A stretch of DNA of 64,000 nucleotides from Seminavis robusta. Its lineage: Eukaryota; Bacillariophyta; Bacillariophyceae; Naviculales; Naviculaceae. Where the stretch lies: NCBI GenBank assembly GCA_903772945.1, contig CAICTM010000075.1:1-64000 (forward strand), written 5' to 3'. Position numbers and translations under genes: made by a program. Below the pieces are notes generated by a model, which was given only the letters and a program-made list of their open reading frames with translations, searched no databases and was not told the origin of the DNA. Below, one piece after another: positions 20,013 through 31,200 of the stretch; position 1 is the stretch's first letter, and the number at the start of each line of letters is the position of its first letter.

Positions 20013-20870
20013 TTACTTGATTGGAGTTTTCTTGACGACGGTCCAATTTTCCTCCTTAAAGGCTTCGCCTGGAGATGCGAGTTCCCAACCATTTCGAGAG
20101 AGTGCCTTCAGGGCAGCCTTTTTCAAACACAGTTCGGCCTCGGGTTTGTAGGGACTAGTCAGATTAGTTGCCAAGCGAAAACCGCTTGCGGTACTATCGG
20201 CTGTGAAAACTGGATTTTGTGCATCCGGGCCCCCAAACCAGCCCGCATTCTCTCCACTCCAATACCAACTCCAACCTGATCTGTCAGATAATTGAAGAGA
20301 ATGTGCTGCCCATTGGGATACACTCTCAACACAAGGAATAATGACGTAGCAGATTATATCACGGGTCTGAGGATTGGAAGCGTTATACTGGTAGCAATCT
20401 GGCAACCACCGAGAACCTTGTTGGGGTGGGCACTTTATTTCAACAGGGCCATCGCCATCACCGGTTGCTGGTTTGTAGCATCTGCCCTTGCCAGTCTTGG
20501 CACAGATCTTTCTATCAGGATCCAGGTGAATAGACGAATTGCAGGCCGCATATTCTTCTTTGGTGATTCCTGTAGCTTTCATTGCGGTTTCGAATTCCAT
20601 AGGCGTTGGATTATTGGTATGGAAGCTTGGATTCAGAGTAGAGTGAGCGCGAATGAGATCGTACTCGGTGAGGAACTGCGCTGCATTGCTGCTGCTGCTG
20701 CTGACACTTCCACCCTTGGAATTCCTGCCGAGAAGGAAGACCTGCAGCGCCATCACCAAAGCCGCAACAACCCATGCCAAACTCAGTTTGTTGTCAGAGC
20801 CCCTCATGTTATCCCTTTCTTTCTTAGGCATCAGAATCTCTAGTTCTTGGTCCTCTTCATCCTTGATCAT
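20013..20870 (-). CDS. Single-pass type II membrane protein, unknown function
   Basis: The protein has 285 residues from ATG 20870. A charged cytosolic head (MIKDEEDQELEILMPKKER) leads to one membrane helix, SLAWVVAALVMALQVFLLG (residues ~28-47). A Ser-rich stalk and a luminal domain of about 220 residues follow, with paired cysteines, Trp-rich segments (SGWSWYWSGENAGWFGG) and several N-x-S/T sites. The topology is that of a Golgi or cell-surface type II protein. I do not recognise a glycosyltransferase DxD or another catalytic motif. Confidence 0.65.
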   Translation of the reverse strand: MIKDEEDQELEILMPKKERDNMRGSDNKLSLAWVVAALVMALQVFLLGRNSKGGSVSSSSSNAAQFLTEYDLIRAHSTLNPSFHTNNPTPMEFETAMKATGITKEEYAACNSSIHLDPDRKICAKTGKGRCYKPATGDGDGPVEIKCPPQQGSRWLPDCYQYNASNPQTRDIICYVIIPCVESVSQWAAHSLQLSDRSGWSWYWSGENAGWFGGPDAQNPVFTADSTASGFRLATNLTSPYKPEAELCLKKAALKALSRNGWELASPGEAFKEENWTVVKKTPIK

Positions 20871-21339
20871 CTTGGAGCTTGGAGTGGTGTTGTTGTACAA
20901 GCCCTCTTCTGATCAATGAGAAAAGACAAACTGTGGCTGGGAATTTCACCGGTAAACACATCAATTCGTCGTGTCTCACCGGTTATCAGAGCACATCAAG
21001 GACGCGCGGGAACACAAGAAAACAGGGAACACGTACCGTATGCAATTTTTGAATAGAATCAATTTGGCGGACCACTTGTCTACTGTGCTGCTGCCGGGTG
21101 CCCTAAACTGATAACATGGGGGCAGAGAGATTTGACCCCACCAGCCAGGGAAATATTAATAAAAGTCAACATATGAAGTTAAGGGACATGGGTCGCCTCG
21201 TGATTGACCCATCCTCGTTGCTGCCATCATCAGCACTGCTACTAGCTCTGCTACAACCATTGTCTATTTTAACAGTGCCCGAATCCAAAACAATGTCAAA
21301 CTCAAATGCAATTCCTATAATCTAAAGTGTGGCTTCAGA
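20871..21339. other. Intergenic region upstream of the AT-rich tract
   Basis: Probable promoter region of the type II membrane protein gene. Nothing else recognisable; base composition is ordinary until about 21340. Confidence 0.4.
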
Positions 21340-21649
21340 AAACAGCTGCAAGTTATCTGTTTTTTAACAATGATTCAGTAATTATTGCAATAAAACTAAT
21401 TAAACTAGTAAAAGTAACAAAATATATAAATATATAAAATAAATAGATTATAATAATACAACTAATTTATGTAATATTAAAATATTTTTCTGTTATATAC
21501 ACAAGTTTTTCTACAAACTAATATTATTCACAAATATTAAAATATATCTAAAATAAAAAAGGATAAATCCTTTAATTTTGCTCAATTTTTAAATATTTTT
21601 AATTGAGAAACTAAAAAACAATTTAATGATCTATTAAATCATTCATGTC
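21340..21649. other. Extremely AT-rich island
   Basis: About 310 bp with roughly 15% G+C by line-by-line count; one 60-base line near 21421 has only four G/C. There are no tandem unit and no gene. The flanks are close to 45-50% G+C. Diatom centromeres in Phaeodactylum are reported to map to short low-GC stretches, so a centromere- or origin-like role is possible. Confidence 0.75.
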
Positions 21650-21691
21650 GCCAGTGGGTATACCCCAAAGGGGACCCCAATACCCACTGGC
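21650..21691. repeat. Strong GC-rich hairpin at the edge of the AT-rich island
   Basis: The arms GCCAGTGGGTAT and ATACCCACTGGC (12 bp, perfect) enclose CCCC...GGGG, so the stem can lengthen further. It sits exactly where the AT-rich island ends. Confidence 0.85.
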
Positions 21692-21739
21692 TAAGTTGTC
21701 TAATTAAATTAATGAAATACATCATTGCGAGTATTCTCT

Positions 21740-22000
21740 TAAACGTCATGCAAAAACGTCGTACACAATGTCATGTAAACAAGTCGTGTAAACAAGCGCG
21801 TCAACAAGTCGCGTCAACAAGCGCGTCAACAAGTCGCGTCAAAAGTCGCGTAAAAATGTCGTGCAAAAATGTCGTGCAAATGTCGTGCAAAATGTCGTGC
21901 AAAAATTTCGTGCAAAAATTTCGTGCAAAATTTCGTGCAAAATGTCGTGTAAAATTTCGTGCAAAATTTCGCGTAATGTTGCTAATTGCCACACAGCGTA
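21740..22000 (+). repeat. Short-period repeat of GTCGTGCAAAA / GTCGCGTCAACAA
   Basis: A family of 9-12 bp units (GTCGTGCAAAA, TTTCGTGCAAAAT, GTCGCGTCAACAA) is repeated about 20 times. It drifts from a 'TCAACAAG' form on the left to a 'TGCAAAAT' form on the right. Confidence 0.85.
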
Positions 22001-22069
22001 ACTTTATCACGAATGTAATTTTGATGTCATATGGAATTGCAAAGTTATCTTAAATTTCGCGTAATATAG

Positions 22070-23500
22070 TTGTATTCGTATGTCATGCAGCTCATTATCG
22101 CATAATACAGGTAGCTATATTCTTATGTATGAGAGCTAGATTCTCGCGTGTTTAAGCTAGATTCTCGCGCGTTTGAGTTAGATTTTCGCGTGTTTGAGTT
22201 GATTCTTGCTTGTTACAGCTCGACTCTTATGTTTTTGAAATCATACTCGCATATTTCAACTTTGTTGTTAAGCAAAACTTCTATGTCAGCGAAATTCTTT
22301 TTGGCACACACGTAAGAGAAATATATTCTCGTCGCGTATTTTTGCTTTATTGTCTTGTGAAATACATTTGTTGTCGTATCACACTTGTGCAAGAGCAAGA
22401 GCTATATTCTTGCATATTTTAGATTGCTCGTATTATGTAATGCAAACCGACTTCAATGTCGCGTGATAGAATTACATTTTTCATATTAGAGCTAGACTTT
22501 TGTGTGTTAGAGCTGAATTTTTGCTTGTTTTCGCGCATTAGAGCTATGTCTTCATTTTCGTGTGTTACAGCTATATTCTTCTTGCATGTTAGAATTATAT
22601 TCTTGTGCATTTTAGATTGTCTTTATGCAAATTTCAGTTCTCTTTCTAAATGTCACACACACGCGTTGCAGAGCTACTTTCTCATATGCTGTGTATTAGA
22701 TGCATGAAAAATACTTTTTCTCGCGTTTTAGTTGTGTCTATATCATGACAGAGCTACATGTTGGTTTTTAGAGTAGCTTCCTTGTGTAGTATTAGAGTGC
22801 CGCTCTCGCATGTCAATTTTGACTAATACATTCTGATGAGTATTTTAGCTTTGTTGTTGTATTCTAGTGAGTCTCTTCTAGTACACATGTGAGAGAACTA
22901 TTCTCGTGTGTTTTAGTAGCTTTATTATCATGTGAAATACATTATCTTTGTTATGATATTACACGAGTGAGAGAGCTAGACTTTCGCGCGTTTTAGCTTT
23001 GGAAGTACTATATCATTGTGCAATTTGGCTTTGGTGTCAGGAGTGTAATAGAACTACATTTTCGCATGCTGTCAGAGTTTCTGAGTCAGTTTGGTACGTT
23101 AAAGAGTCTACTACATTTTGGCGTTTGTGTGTTAGGACTACATTATCATGTGTTTTAGATTTGTTGTTGTAACATATTAGAACTGTGTAAGATTTCTGTG
23201 CTGGTGAGACGCGTCACAGAACTATTCCAATGTATGTTAGCTTTTTGTTGTCATGTGAAATGCATTTATTGTCGTGTCATACGTGGAACTTTGTCTGTAT
23301 TATGCCATGCAATTTAGCTGCCAAGCTATATTTTGGATGATAGAAGTATACATCATTGCATTAGAGTTACATTTTTCGCGCAATAGAGCTACATTTTCAC
23401 GATTAGAACTATATTTTGTGGGTCAGAGCTGTGATCTGATGTGTTAGAGCTATGTTCTTATGTGTTAGAATTATCAATAAATTTTGTAATAGAGTCGCGT
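22070..23500 (+). repeat. Degenerate satellite-like tract (TTAGAGCTACATTTTCGCGTGT)
   Basis: Over 1.4 kb, variants of a 20-40 bp phrase built from GTGTTAGAGCTA and ATTCTCGCGTGTT recur with irregular spacing, all in the same direction. No gene is visible. The tract looks like an old tandem array that has diverged. Together with the AT-rich island and the preceding short repeats it forms a 2.2-kb gene-free block. Confidence 0.7.
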
Positions 23501-23639
23501 GATGTTGTCGTGCAATGTAGCTATATAAATATGTTTGGTAAAATGTCAAAAACATCATATTTTTACATTAAAATGAATTCATTTTTGCATTTTTATTTTA
23601 GAAAAAATTTATTTAAAGTCCCAGTACAACAGTAAAATA

Positions 23640-24607
23640 ACGACTGCCAACAGTCAACAAAACAACGTTTTGCAATTGGATATTTGCAATACACAGTTAC
23701 CCCCCAGCTTGAGCAGCTACAATAGCTGGAGTAGGTATACATCTGCTTAACTCTCAATCGTTTGGCACCAAGCCTTGCAGCTGCGACGTTCTAGCAGCAC
23801 CTTTATTCCACTCTTTTTGAGGCCTTCCAAACAGCAGTTAGATGCCCCATACAATTTTCTACAGTACCAGAAAGCACCTTATTGTTTTACGCGCACTACT
23901 CTACAACCAAGGCAGCTACTGACTTCCCGCTCATATAGATGTTGAGGAGGGCTACAAGCTTGATCCATCCTTGCACTGGTTGTACGCAAATTCCATATGC
24001 GCCTCTCACCTCATTGCCTTTCGTTATTTGTTAGTTTACTTTTTTAGCTCCTGGTGAGTCGAATTTGTTATTTACATTGTTTTGCTTTTGGACTCTCACT
24101 GGGCCCCATATCCCAGCTCGAATGGCTTCTGGCTGGCCGGGGACGCTCGCGCCGCCTATATACCGAGACTGTGTATTCTTCCTTCACATTTTTCGTTTAC
24201 GTGTACTTGACCCTTGGAGCAAGTGAACGGTACATGTAGATACTGTACCCTGCTTCTGTAGAGAAGGAGGTGGTCGCCTTTTCTTTTGCTCTAGCTACGA
24301 TGTAGCTAGCTACTCGCTAGCCGAGGAAAATGCAAGCTTGCTGCGTCTAGATCTGTGCCAGAGCCACTCTTGCCGTAGATACAGCGTAGAGAACGAAGCC
24401 CCCTTTTCTAGCTAGTAGCTAGCTAGCTACTAGCTAGCTTATGGAGGATGTGATAAGCTGATAGATAAAACAGGAAAGGAATAGCTACCTTGTTGTTGTA
24501 GGATTACATGTATTCATATGCATAAATAAATTTTAGAAGCTTTACAGTAGACAACCAAGCCTGATGATGCCGCCCGTGGGTAGAAACAAGGTATGGTGCC
24601 GGTACTA
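23640..24607. other. Intergenic region, no supported gene
   Basis: Ordinary composition returns after about 23640. The tract contains copy 2 of the 25-bp direct repeat and CTAG microsatellites near 24300-24440. I see no gene. Confidence 0.5.
24320..24344 (+). repeat. 25-bp exact direct repeat with palindromic core, copy 2
   Basis: Identical to 19852-19876 and in the same orientation, 4,468 bp away. The flanks differ, apart from a nearby TCTAGA/AGATCT-type run in both places. Confidence 0.9.
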
Positions 24608-26260
24608 CTAGTACAACAGAGTGGCACAAGACATAGCAGCAGCAATACCAGCCCAGCACAAAAACAACCCAACATTCATCTTGCGTGCACTGCTTTCGAG
24701 TGCTTGGGTTGATGCTCCGTGTGGAGGAAATTCGCAAATGCCACCAACACAAACTAGGTCGTTGATACAATCGGTATCCACACCACAAGCCCCATCCGCT
24801 CCCGAAACATACAATTCTTCACAGTTGTTGGATTCACAACAAGATCCCACGGATGCCTCTGGCTTGCTCTCAAAGTCAAAAACCAGACTTTTTTGATCCA
24901 GGTCGCCAAAGGCACCACGGATAGGTGTCATCCCTCCTTTCCTCCGGAAACCAGTCTCCACACTAATGCAGGCGCTCATCAGTGTGGGGATCTTCTCCGT
25001 TCCAGCAATCGGGTAGTAATCCAAAAAGTTAAAACACATTTCTCTGTTGGTGGACCTGCCACCCTTGATGTCCGAGTCTGCCATTGTGGTATTGAACTGA
25101 CAGGTTGTTACCAGGGCATCACCAGGAAGAATCTTTACTGGGGGATCCAAGGTGTACGTCTGCTGGTTGTCAAATTCATAGTCACTGATCCTTCCAATTT
25201 CTCCAATCTTTTGACCACAACGATAGTGCTCTGTCACCAGGGAGTGTCCATAGAGGTGCATGTGAGGGTTGAAGCCGTACACATACACGGGACGATCCAT
25301 TCGTTCCGTCATGACAGTCGGGCAAATGTTGGAGAGGGGATAGTTGGTTTCATTGGGGGGGATGAGAAAGTCAATGTCATTGGGCATCATGCCGGCCCAG
25401 AGCTGAGACCCCGTCAAGGGACGAAGTGTTGGTGTCATGTATAGACGGAGTCCCGACTGGTCCAATTGACTGGTTCCCATGTTGTTGTCATAGTGGGCCT
25501 CAATTTTGACTACAAATTGGTCCAACTCGGAAAAGTCCATCTCGTGACCCACATTGGGAGGGTTGCAAGATTCATGTGGACCTACCGCCCAGCCACCAAT
25601 TCTTCGACAGCCACTCTCATTTCCAGAGCACTTGTAGGGTCCTTCTCCCACTTTATTTCCATCCGAGCTGTCAGTACCAGCAGGGCAAATGTAGACAAAC
25701 ATGTGGTGCAAGATGTTGTGGTTATCCAAGAGAACACCATGTTTAATCTTGTGGAGGACTGTCTTGGCTGGGACATCCAGGAGCATTTGTTCGCACTGAT
25801 AGTGTGTTCGCTTCTTTGTGATGTTGACAGGTACAGTGAATGAGATGTCCATGGTCATCTCATCATCCGGAGCCACATAGTTGTCGCACTGACTTGAGGC
25901 TCCAGCTTCTTTTGGTTCATCCACAATGCCAGGGTGAGACAGAGCAGGACCAGCAGGTTCTTGTCCTTCTGACCATTCACAGTTGGGATCTCCCAACTCT
26001 TCACCATTGGACCTTCCGTCTCCATCCGAGTCCAGTTCACAAAGCTCTTTGGTCCATTCAAATCCATTGGCGGCAAAGTCTAGACCAAAGGAGTTGCGTT
26101 CCCCTCCTCCAGCAGTTCTCACATGCCCAACACCAGCCCAAATACCTCCTTGTGGACCTGGATTAGGGACACCGTATCCGTTGGGTATCTTGGCGGCATA
26201 CTGAGGTAATGCCACAACGCCGCTGACAAGGAGAGCGGCGGTAGCCAAAATCAACTTCAT
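24608..26260 (-). CDS. Secreted temptin-domain copper type II monooxygenase-like protein (paralogue 1)
   Basis: The protein has 550 residues from ATG 26260. A signal peptide (about 1-18) leads to a temptin-like region (20-110) with the Ca-loop DSDGDGRSNGEELGD and a Cys pair. The copper type II ascorbate-dependent monooxygenase fold (PHM/dopamine beta-monooxygenase) follows: HHM at 185-187 and His256 (AHYDN) as CuH-type ligands, then H333-x-H335 (PHMHLYG) and Met408 (EMC) as the CuM-type site. All expected metal ligands appear present. A short Cys-rich segment (CGVDTDCINDLVCVGGIC) and a hydrophobic tail suggest GPI anchoring. It would hydroxylate a peptide or small molecule outside the cell; the substrate is unknown. 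A close paralogue is at 37695-39404. Confidence 0.85.
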   Translation of the reverse strand: MKLILATAALLVSGVVALPQYAAKIPNGYGVPNPGPQGGIWAGVGHVRTAGGGERNSFGLDFAANGFEWTKELCELDSDGDGRSNGEELGDPNCEWSEGQEPAGPALSHPGIVDEPKEAGASSQCDNYVAPDDEMTMDISFTVPVNITKKRTHYQCEQMLLDVPAKTVLHKIKHGVLLDNHNILHHMFVYICPAGTDSSDGNKVGEGPYKCSGNESGCRRIGGWAVGPHESCNPPNVGHEMDFSELDQFVVKIEAHYDNNMGTSQLDQSGLRLYMTPTLRPLTGSQLWAGMMPNDIDFLIPPNETNYPLSNICPTVMTERMDRPVYVYGFNPHMHLYGHSLVTEHYRCGQKIGEIGRISDYEFDNQQTYTLDPPVKILPGDALVTTCQFNTTMADSDIKGGRSTNREMCFNFLDYYPIAGTEKIPTLMSACISVETGFRRKGGMTPIRGAFGDLDQKSLVFDFESKPEASVGSCCESNNCEELYVSGADGACGVDTDCINDLVCVGGICEFPPHGASTQALESSARKMNVGLFLCWAGIAAAMSCATLLY

Positions 26261-28225
26261 GATTTCGTCGAACAGATCTTTCGGTGCTGGAAGAAAAAAG
26301 TGAGGACAGAAAGAGAGGATCCTAGGAACAGATCAAGTGGTGCTTTTTGAGATCTGGGGTAGGCATTTTGATCGTGTCAACTTTGGTTGTTGCTCCCCAG
26401 CGTCATCATCCATATCGTCAGTCAGTGATACTGTTGGCTTTCTCGATGATGATTGATAGAGGTTGGACGTCAAAGAAAGCATCTAGATCGAAGTGCCAGT
26501 CCTGGTAAGTTTATTGTGTTAGGATCCTTGACCGCCCCAAGTCGCACTAATTACAAAGTCTAGAATAAGATGCCTTGTAGACAGCGACGACGGAACTGGC
26601 ACGTGTAAAAGGTGGGGTACATTCACGAACAGAAGAACGTCGCTGTGGATGCAACATACTTGTGGTGTCATCGCTTTGTCTGATCGCAGAGTTGATCCTT
26701 TCAAGCCCCAAAGTGGTTTGCCCAAAAGCACGCTGCAGCACTAATCTGTTGGCTGGTTCTGATCCATCTCTCGTGGGTGCATGGAGGCAGTTCATTAGCG
26801 CGACACCGTTGTATTCATAATTCCTCTTCTGATCCTTTGAAGTCTTTCCAGGTTTGCTTGGGATGATCAAGTCAGGCAGCTATTATGCCGTGAGTAGTAG
26901 TATAGGTTAGGGCAAACGGTTTGCCCACCCGGATGGGCAAAGGATCTACTTGCACGATCCTTTCCTTGCTGCTGCTAAGGTTTCAAAAATAATGCAAAGG
27001 CTGGATCTCCCGCCCCCATGCCAGATTGATGAACACAGGGACTATATCCACCCGAAGGGTTGGCAGCACATCCCCATCAAAGATCCACCATATGCCCCAA
27101 GCCTGATTCAATCCGCGAAGCGGTTGCCCCGACCCGGAACCTCTGTCCTTGCTTACCGGTTTGCCCGTAGCTAGCTATGCTGCATCCTCCTTAGCTCGCC
27201 TCGTGCGCAATTCAAGCAAGTCTCGGACCTTTTTTGCCGGTCCATTGCATTGCATTTCGTGAGGGATCAAAACGGATGTGCAAGTGCTTGTGTGGAAACA
27301 TTTGCTGGAGCAGAAAGATGAAACCTCTGCCACGGACTAGCTAGCTAGAGTGCAAGCGATTCTTGCACCGGAGACGGTCTCGCACATCATGCTTTGGTCA
27401 AATCTATCTTCAACCAATCGAATGAAATATTCGATGGAATCATTCACCAAATCAGAATATTAATCGATTCGAATGTCATGCAATAGTTGGAGATTTAAAG
27501 CTTGATGCCTCACCGGCACCCAGGGCAAATATAGCCAAACAGTCAACAGCGGCAGCGCCCTCGACAGCACCTCGAGGTAAAAAGCCCATTTGATTGAAAC
27601 GGAGTAAAATTGATGATTTGATTAGGCATAAATGACTTTCCAAGGAGATTAGTCTGATAATTGTCTGAAGAGAAACCATCCTTCCATAAGACAATGGTGA
27701 GATAGGTGTCAGACGATTGTCAGACAATCTCTAAATCTTATTTCAGACGATCGCTAAATCTTTCTGACGATCGCTGGTTACTCTTGGCATTATCCGGTAC
27801 TGCGTTCAACTGAGTACTAGATGTTCCGAGTCATCGCCAATAATCGTCTGAAAACGCGGGGTCTTCGCCAATAATCGTCTGACAGAAACTGTCTGACAAA
27901 TTGTCTTAAGACAGTTGTCAGACGATTATAAGTTAATTGTCAGACGATTAGAGTAATCGTCTTATGACTGCCTGATATGACTTAAGAAACATGAAATTCA
28001 CTCTCCAAAAATCCAGTTTTTACACAAATAAAGAACCAATTGGAGACCTTCACCTCGAGGTGCAGCACCACTTCTTTTTTTGTTGTTGCTTGTTGCTTGT
28101 TGCATGGCTGTTCTTCGCTCTGTTTGTATTGTATTGGAGCTATCTACTAGTACCGTACTACTATAGCTAGCGAGTGTCTGTATCGTTGAGTCTGATTGTT
28201 GTGTAGCCAGAAGAGTGAATTGAAG
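26261..28225. other. Intergenic region with palindromic repeats
   Basis: No gene is supported. The tract holds a GGGCAAACGGTTTGCCC palindrome near 26911, with a related CCGGTTTGCCCG near 27158, and the TCGTCTGAC repeat cluster listed separately. A TTGTTGTTGCTTGTTGCTTGTTG run near 28081 lies upstream of the PARP-Deltex gene. Confidence 0.5.
27645..27990. repeat. Palindromic cluster built from TCGTCTGACA
   Basis: About a dozen copies of (T)CGTCTGACA or its complement TGTCAGACGA occur in both orientations over 350 bp, so the region can fold on itself in many ways. Clear terminal inverted repeats and target duplication are lacking. It resembles a palindrome-filled MITE like the one at 56333-56673. 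Confidence 0.7.
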
Positions 28226-31200
28226 ATGAACAACTTGGGCCGTGGATCAACCGCGGACAAGTTGGATCAATTGGACTTGACCAGGAGCAGCAGCAATGAG
28301 TCTGCTGAAAAGTCGACTACTCGTAATAGTAGTAGTGGCGGTCGTAGAAGTGTCAATGCTTCCGTAAGCGCCTTTGCCGTGGTGGAAATTTTGGATAGCG
28401 ATGACGACGAACAAAAAGAAAATGAAGAAGACAATGACAAAGTTGTTCTGGAAATTCCGCCACGAGCCGCCAAGCGTCAACGTCGCGTGTCTACCGGTAC
28501 TGGTGACGCCACAAACAACGCCAACAACACCAAGCAAGTGGCACTAGACGCGGCAATTGCGCGTCGTTGGCAAGCCCAAGAAGATTTGGCGTTGGAGCAG
28601 CGAAAGCAACAAGAAGAAGAGGCGATGCACCGTGGAACATCAGGAAGAGCCTTTCTTCTTGTGCAAAAGGTACTAGCTGCCTTTCAAGAGGTTCTCCAAG
28701 AAGAAAGCAGTACTGATGTCCACTGGAAGTCTCTAGTTCAAGCTGTGGGAAAAGATGACATGGTCTTTCTAGCAGAGAAAATGATGCAGTGTCAGGCTGA
28801 CTTTACTACCAGTACTACTAGTGCGTGTGGAAGTAGCGTGGAAATTGCGTATCACTACACCCACCAAGAACGACTCGACAGCATTCGACAAGACGGACTT
28901 TTATCCAGAACTCAAATTGCCAGCAATACCAACTTCCAAGCACGGCATGGAGCGGCATTTGGAGAAGGAGTCTACGTGGGAAACAATCCATACGCCTTTC
29001 GATCTTACGGAGACACGGGCTTGCTAGTTGCCATTCTCAAGGGAAACGCGGCAACCATTACGGATCGATCGCAAATTGCCTCTCTTTCACCCACTGTCAA
29101 TACGGTCATTGCCAACAAGTTTCAAATCAATCGTCCGCAGCATTCCGCTGGAATGGATGAAATGGTACTCCGAGACAGCCGACAAGTGCTGCCACTCATT
29201 CGCTTCAACAAGGAACTCATTGGAGATTCCTGTACATTGGATCATGCGGGAAATGCGCTACTCTTCAAACTACACATCAAAATGCAACAATTGATTCACA
29301 CTCTATTCCAGTCAAACAACAACAGCAACAACAACAATCAAAAGGTGCCAGTATTGCCCACTGATTTTGTACAACCATCGACACATGCCATGCAGTGGCT
29401 ATCACAACAAATGGCTATTCGAACTCGGGCACGATTACCAGTGCCAAGAGCACGTCGGTCATCTAGAGCACAACAATTCTCGACGCCCCTGGGTCTTGCG
29501 CCACCACAACCCACAATGATGAGTGCGTCCAATCAAGCTCTTGCCAAGATTGTAGAATGGGCTTCCAAAAATCCATCGGGGCCCATTGACCCAGAGCTTC
29601 TAAAGGCTGCACAGGCGACAGGGATGTCATGCAACACAATAGAGCTGTCGGTACAGATTGCTCGGCAACGACAACTTGCACGCAACAGGCGCAGCAGCAG
29701 AAGAATTCCAAGAGCTAGTGCCATACAGGCACAAGTACTCATGCAAACTGCCCAGTCGTCGAATCCCGTTGGTCTTTCGGCACCAACTGTCCCTGCAGGA
29801 GCGCCACAACCTACCAAGATGAGTGCAGCTGCCATGAATACAACACCAAATCGGAAACGGCATCATCCTACAATTACTCAGAATCCAACGCCAGCTGCGC
29901 CGCCAGCTGCCCCTCCACAAGCACAATTTCAGTTTCCACAGGCCACCCAAATGCCTGTGGCAACAGCTACGCCCGCAGGAGCGCCACAGCCAGTCAAGAT
30001 GAGTGCTGCTGCCAAGCAAGCTCTCGCCAATGTTGTAGACTGGGCATCCAAGAACCCATTGGGGCCAATTGATCCAGAACTTTTGCAAGCTGCGGAGGCC
30101 ACTTGGTTGCTACGTGCCAATATTGAACAGGCTGTCCAGGTGGCTCGTCAACGCCGGACATCACGGAACACACGGAGAAGAATTGCAAGAGCTAGTTCCA
30201 TACAGGCACAAGTTCTTATGCAAGCTGTGCCACAGTCATCGAATCCTGTGTTTCCGCCAGCAAATAATAAAACGCCAAATCGGAAACGGCCTCATCCTAC
30301 AACTCAGTCAGCTGCCCCGACACAACCACAATTTCCACAGACAACTCAGTCGGCAGCCCCGACACAACCACAATTTCCACAGACAATGCCTGCTGCGGCC
30401 AACAATGGAGCAATCAATTCCCGTTTCAGCCGTACATCCGCCCGCAAACGAGCCAAGGCGCAGACATCGGTGATTCCTCAGCAGCTCATTCGTACGGTCA
30501 CGGCGCCGCCGCCAACAACAACAATTACTGGTCAGCCGCAGGCGAGGACACAAACACACCAGAGTCCTCGCGCAGCCCCGTATGCCTCGGCAACAGGACC
30601 TCCCAATGCAACAGCATCTGCGGCAGCCAATGCATCGACGAATATTGGTAGTAGTGCGGGATTGTATTCGGTGCTCGGAACCATTCCGTACCACGCTCCG
30701 GCGACGCTTCCGTCCAATCAAGACAATTTTGCCAGAATCCGCTGCTTGGGGGATACATCCGAGGAATGTCTTCTCTGTCACGAGTCACTCCGTGTCAAGG
30801 GACGCAGTGTGCGATTGATTGGTTGTGGTCACAAATTCCATCATGGATGTCTTGTAGCAGTGTCCAATAAAGATTCTGCCAATGCTCTTCGCTGTCCCAA
30901 TTGCCTCGTGCCCACGGGGGAGCCGCAAGGCAAATGTCCTTCGGGAACCATGAAGGTATCTTCGGACATGCAGCAGAAGTTGTGTGTGAGCCACGAGCAA
31001 AACTCCTTTGGTACCTACACCATCACCTACACGCTACCAGTCGGCGTGCAGCAGGTGTATCACGACAATCCGGGTCAACTCTATGCAGCAACCGAACGAC
31101 AGGCGTACCTACCCCAAAACGAACAAGGGGACAAACTACTCCGTCGCTTGAAATACGCCTGGACGAAAGGGCTGGTCTTCAAAATTGGGACATCCGTGAC

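Noticed and set aside
21740-22000. CRISPR-like array in the AT-rich tract
   Set aside because: Units are 9-12 bp with no unique spacers of constant size; this is a short-period repeat in a eukaryotic genome.
27569-28070. CACCTCGAGGT at both ends of the TCGTCTGAC cluster as inverted termini
   Set aside because: The core ACCTCGAGGT is itself a palindrome, and similarity does not extend beyond about 12 bp.
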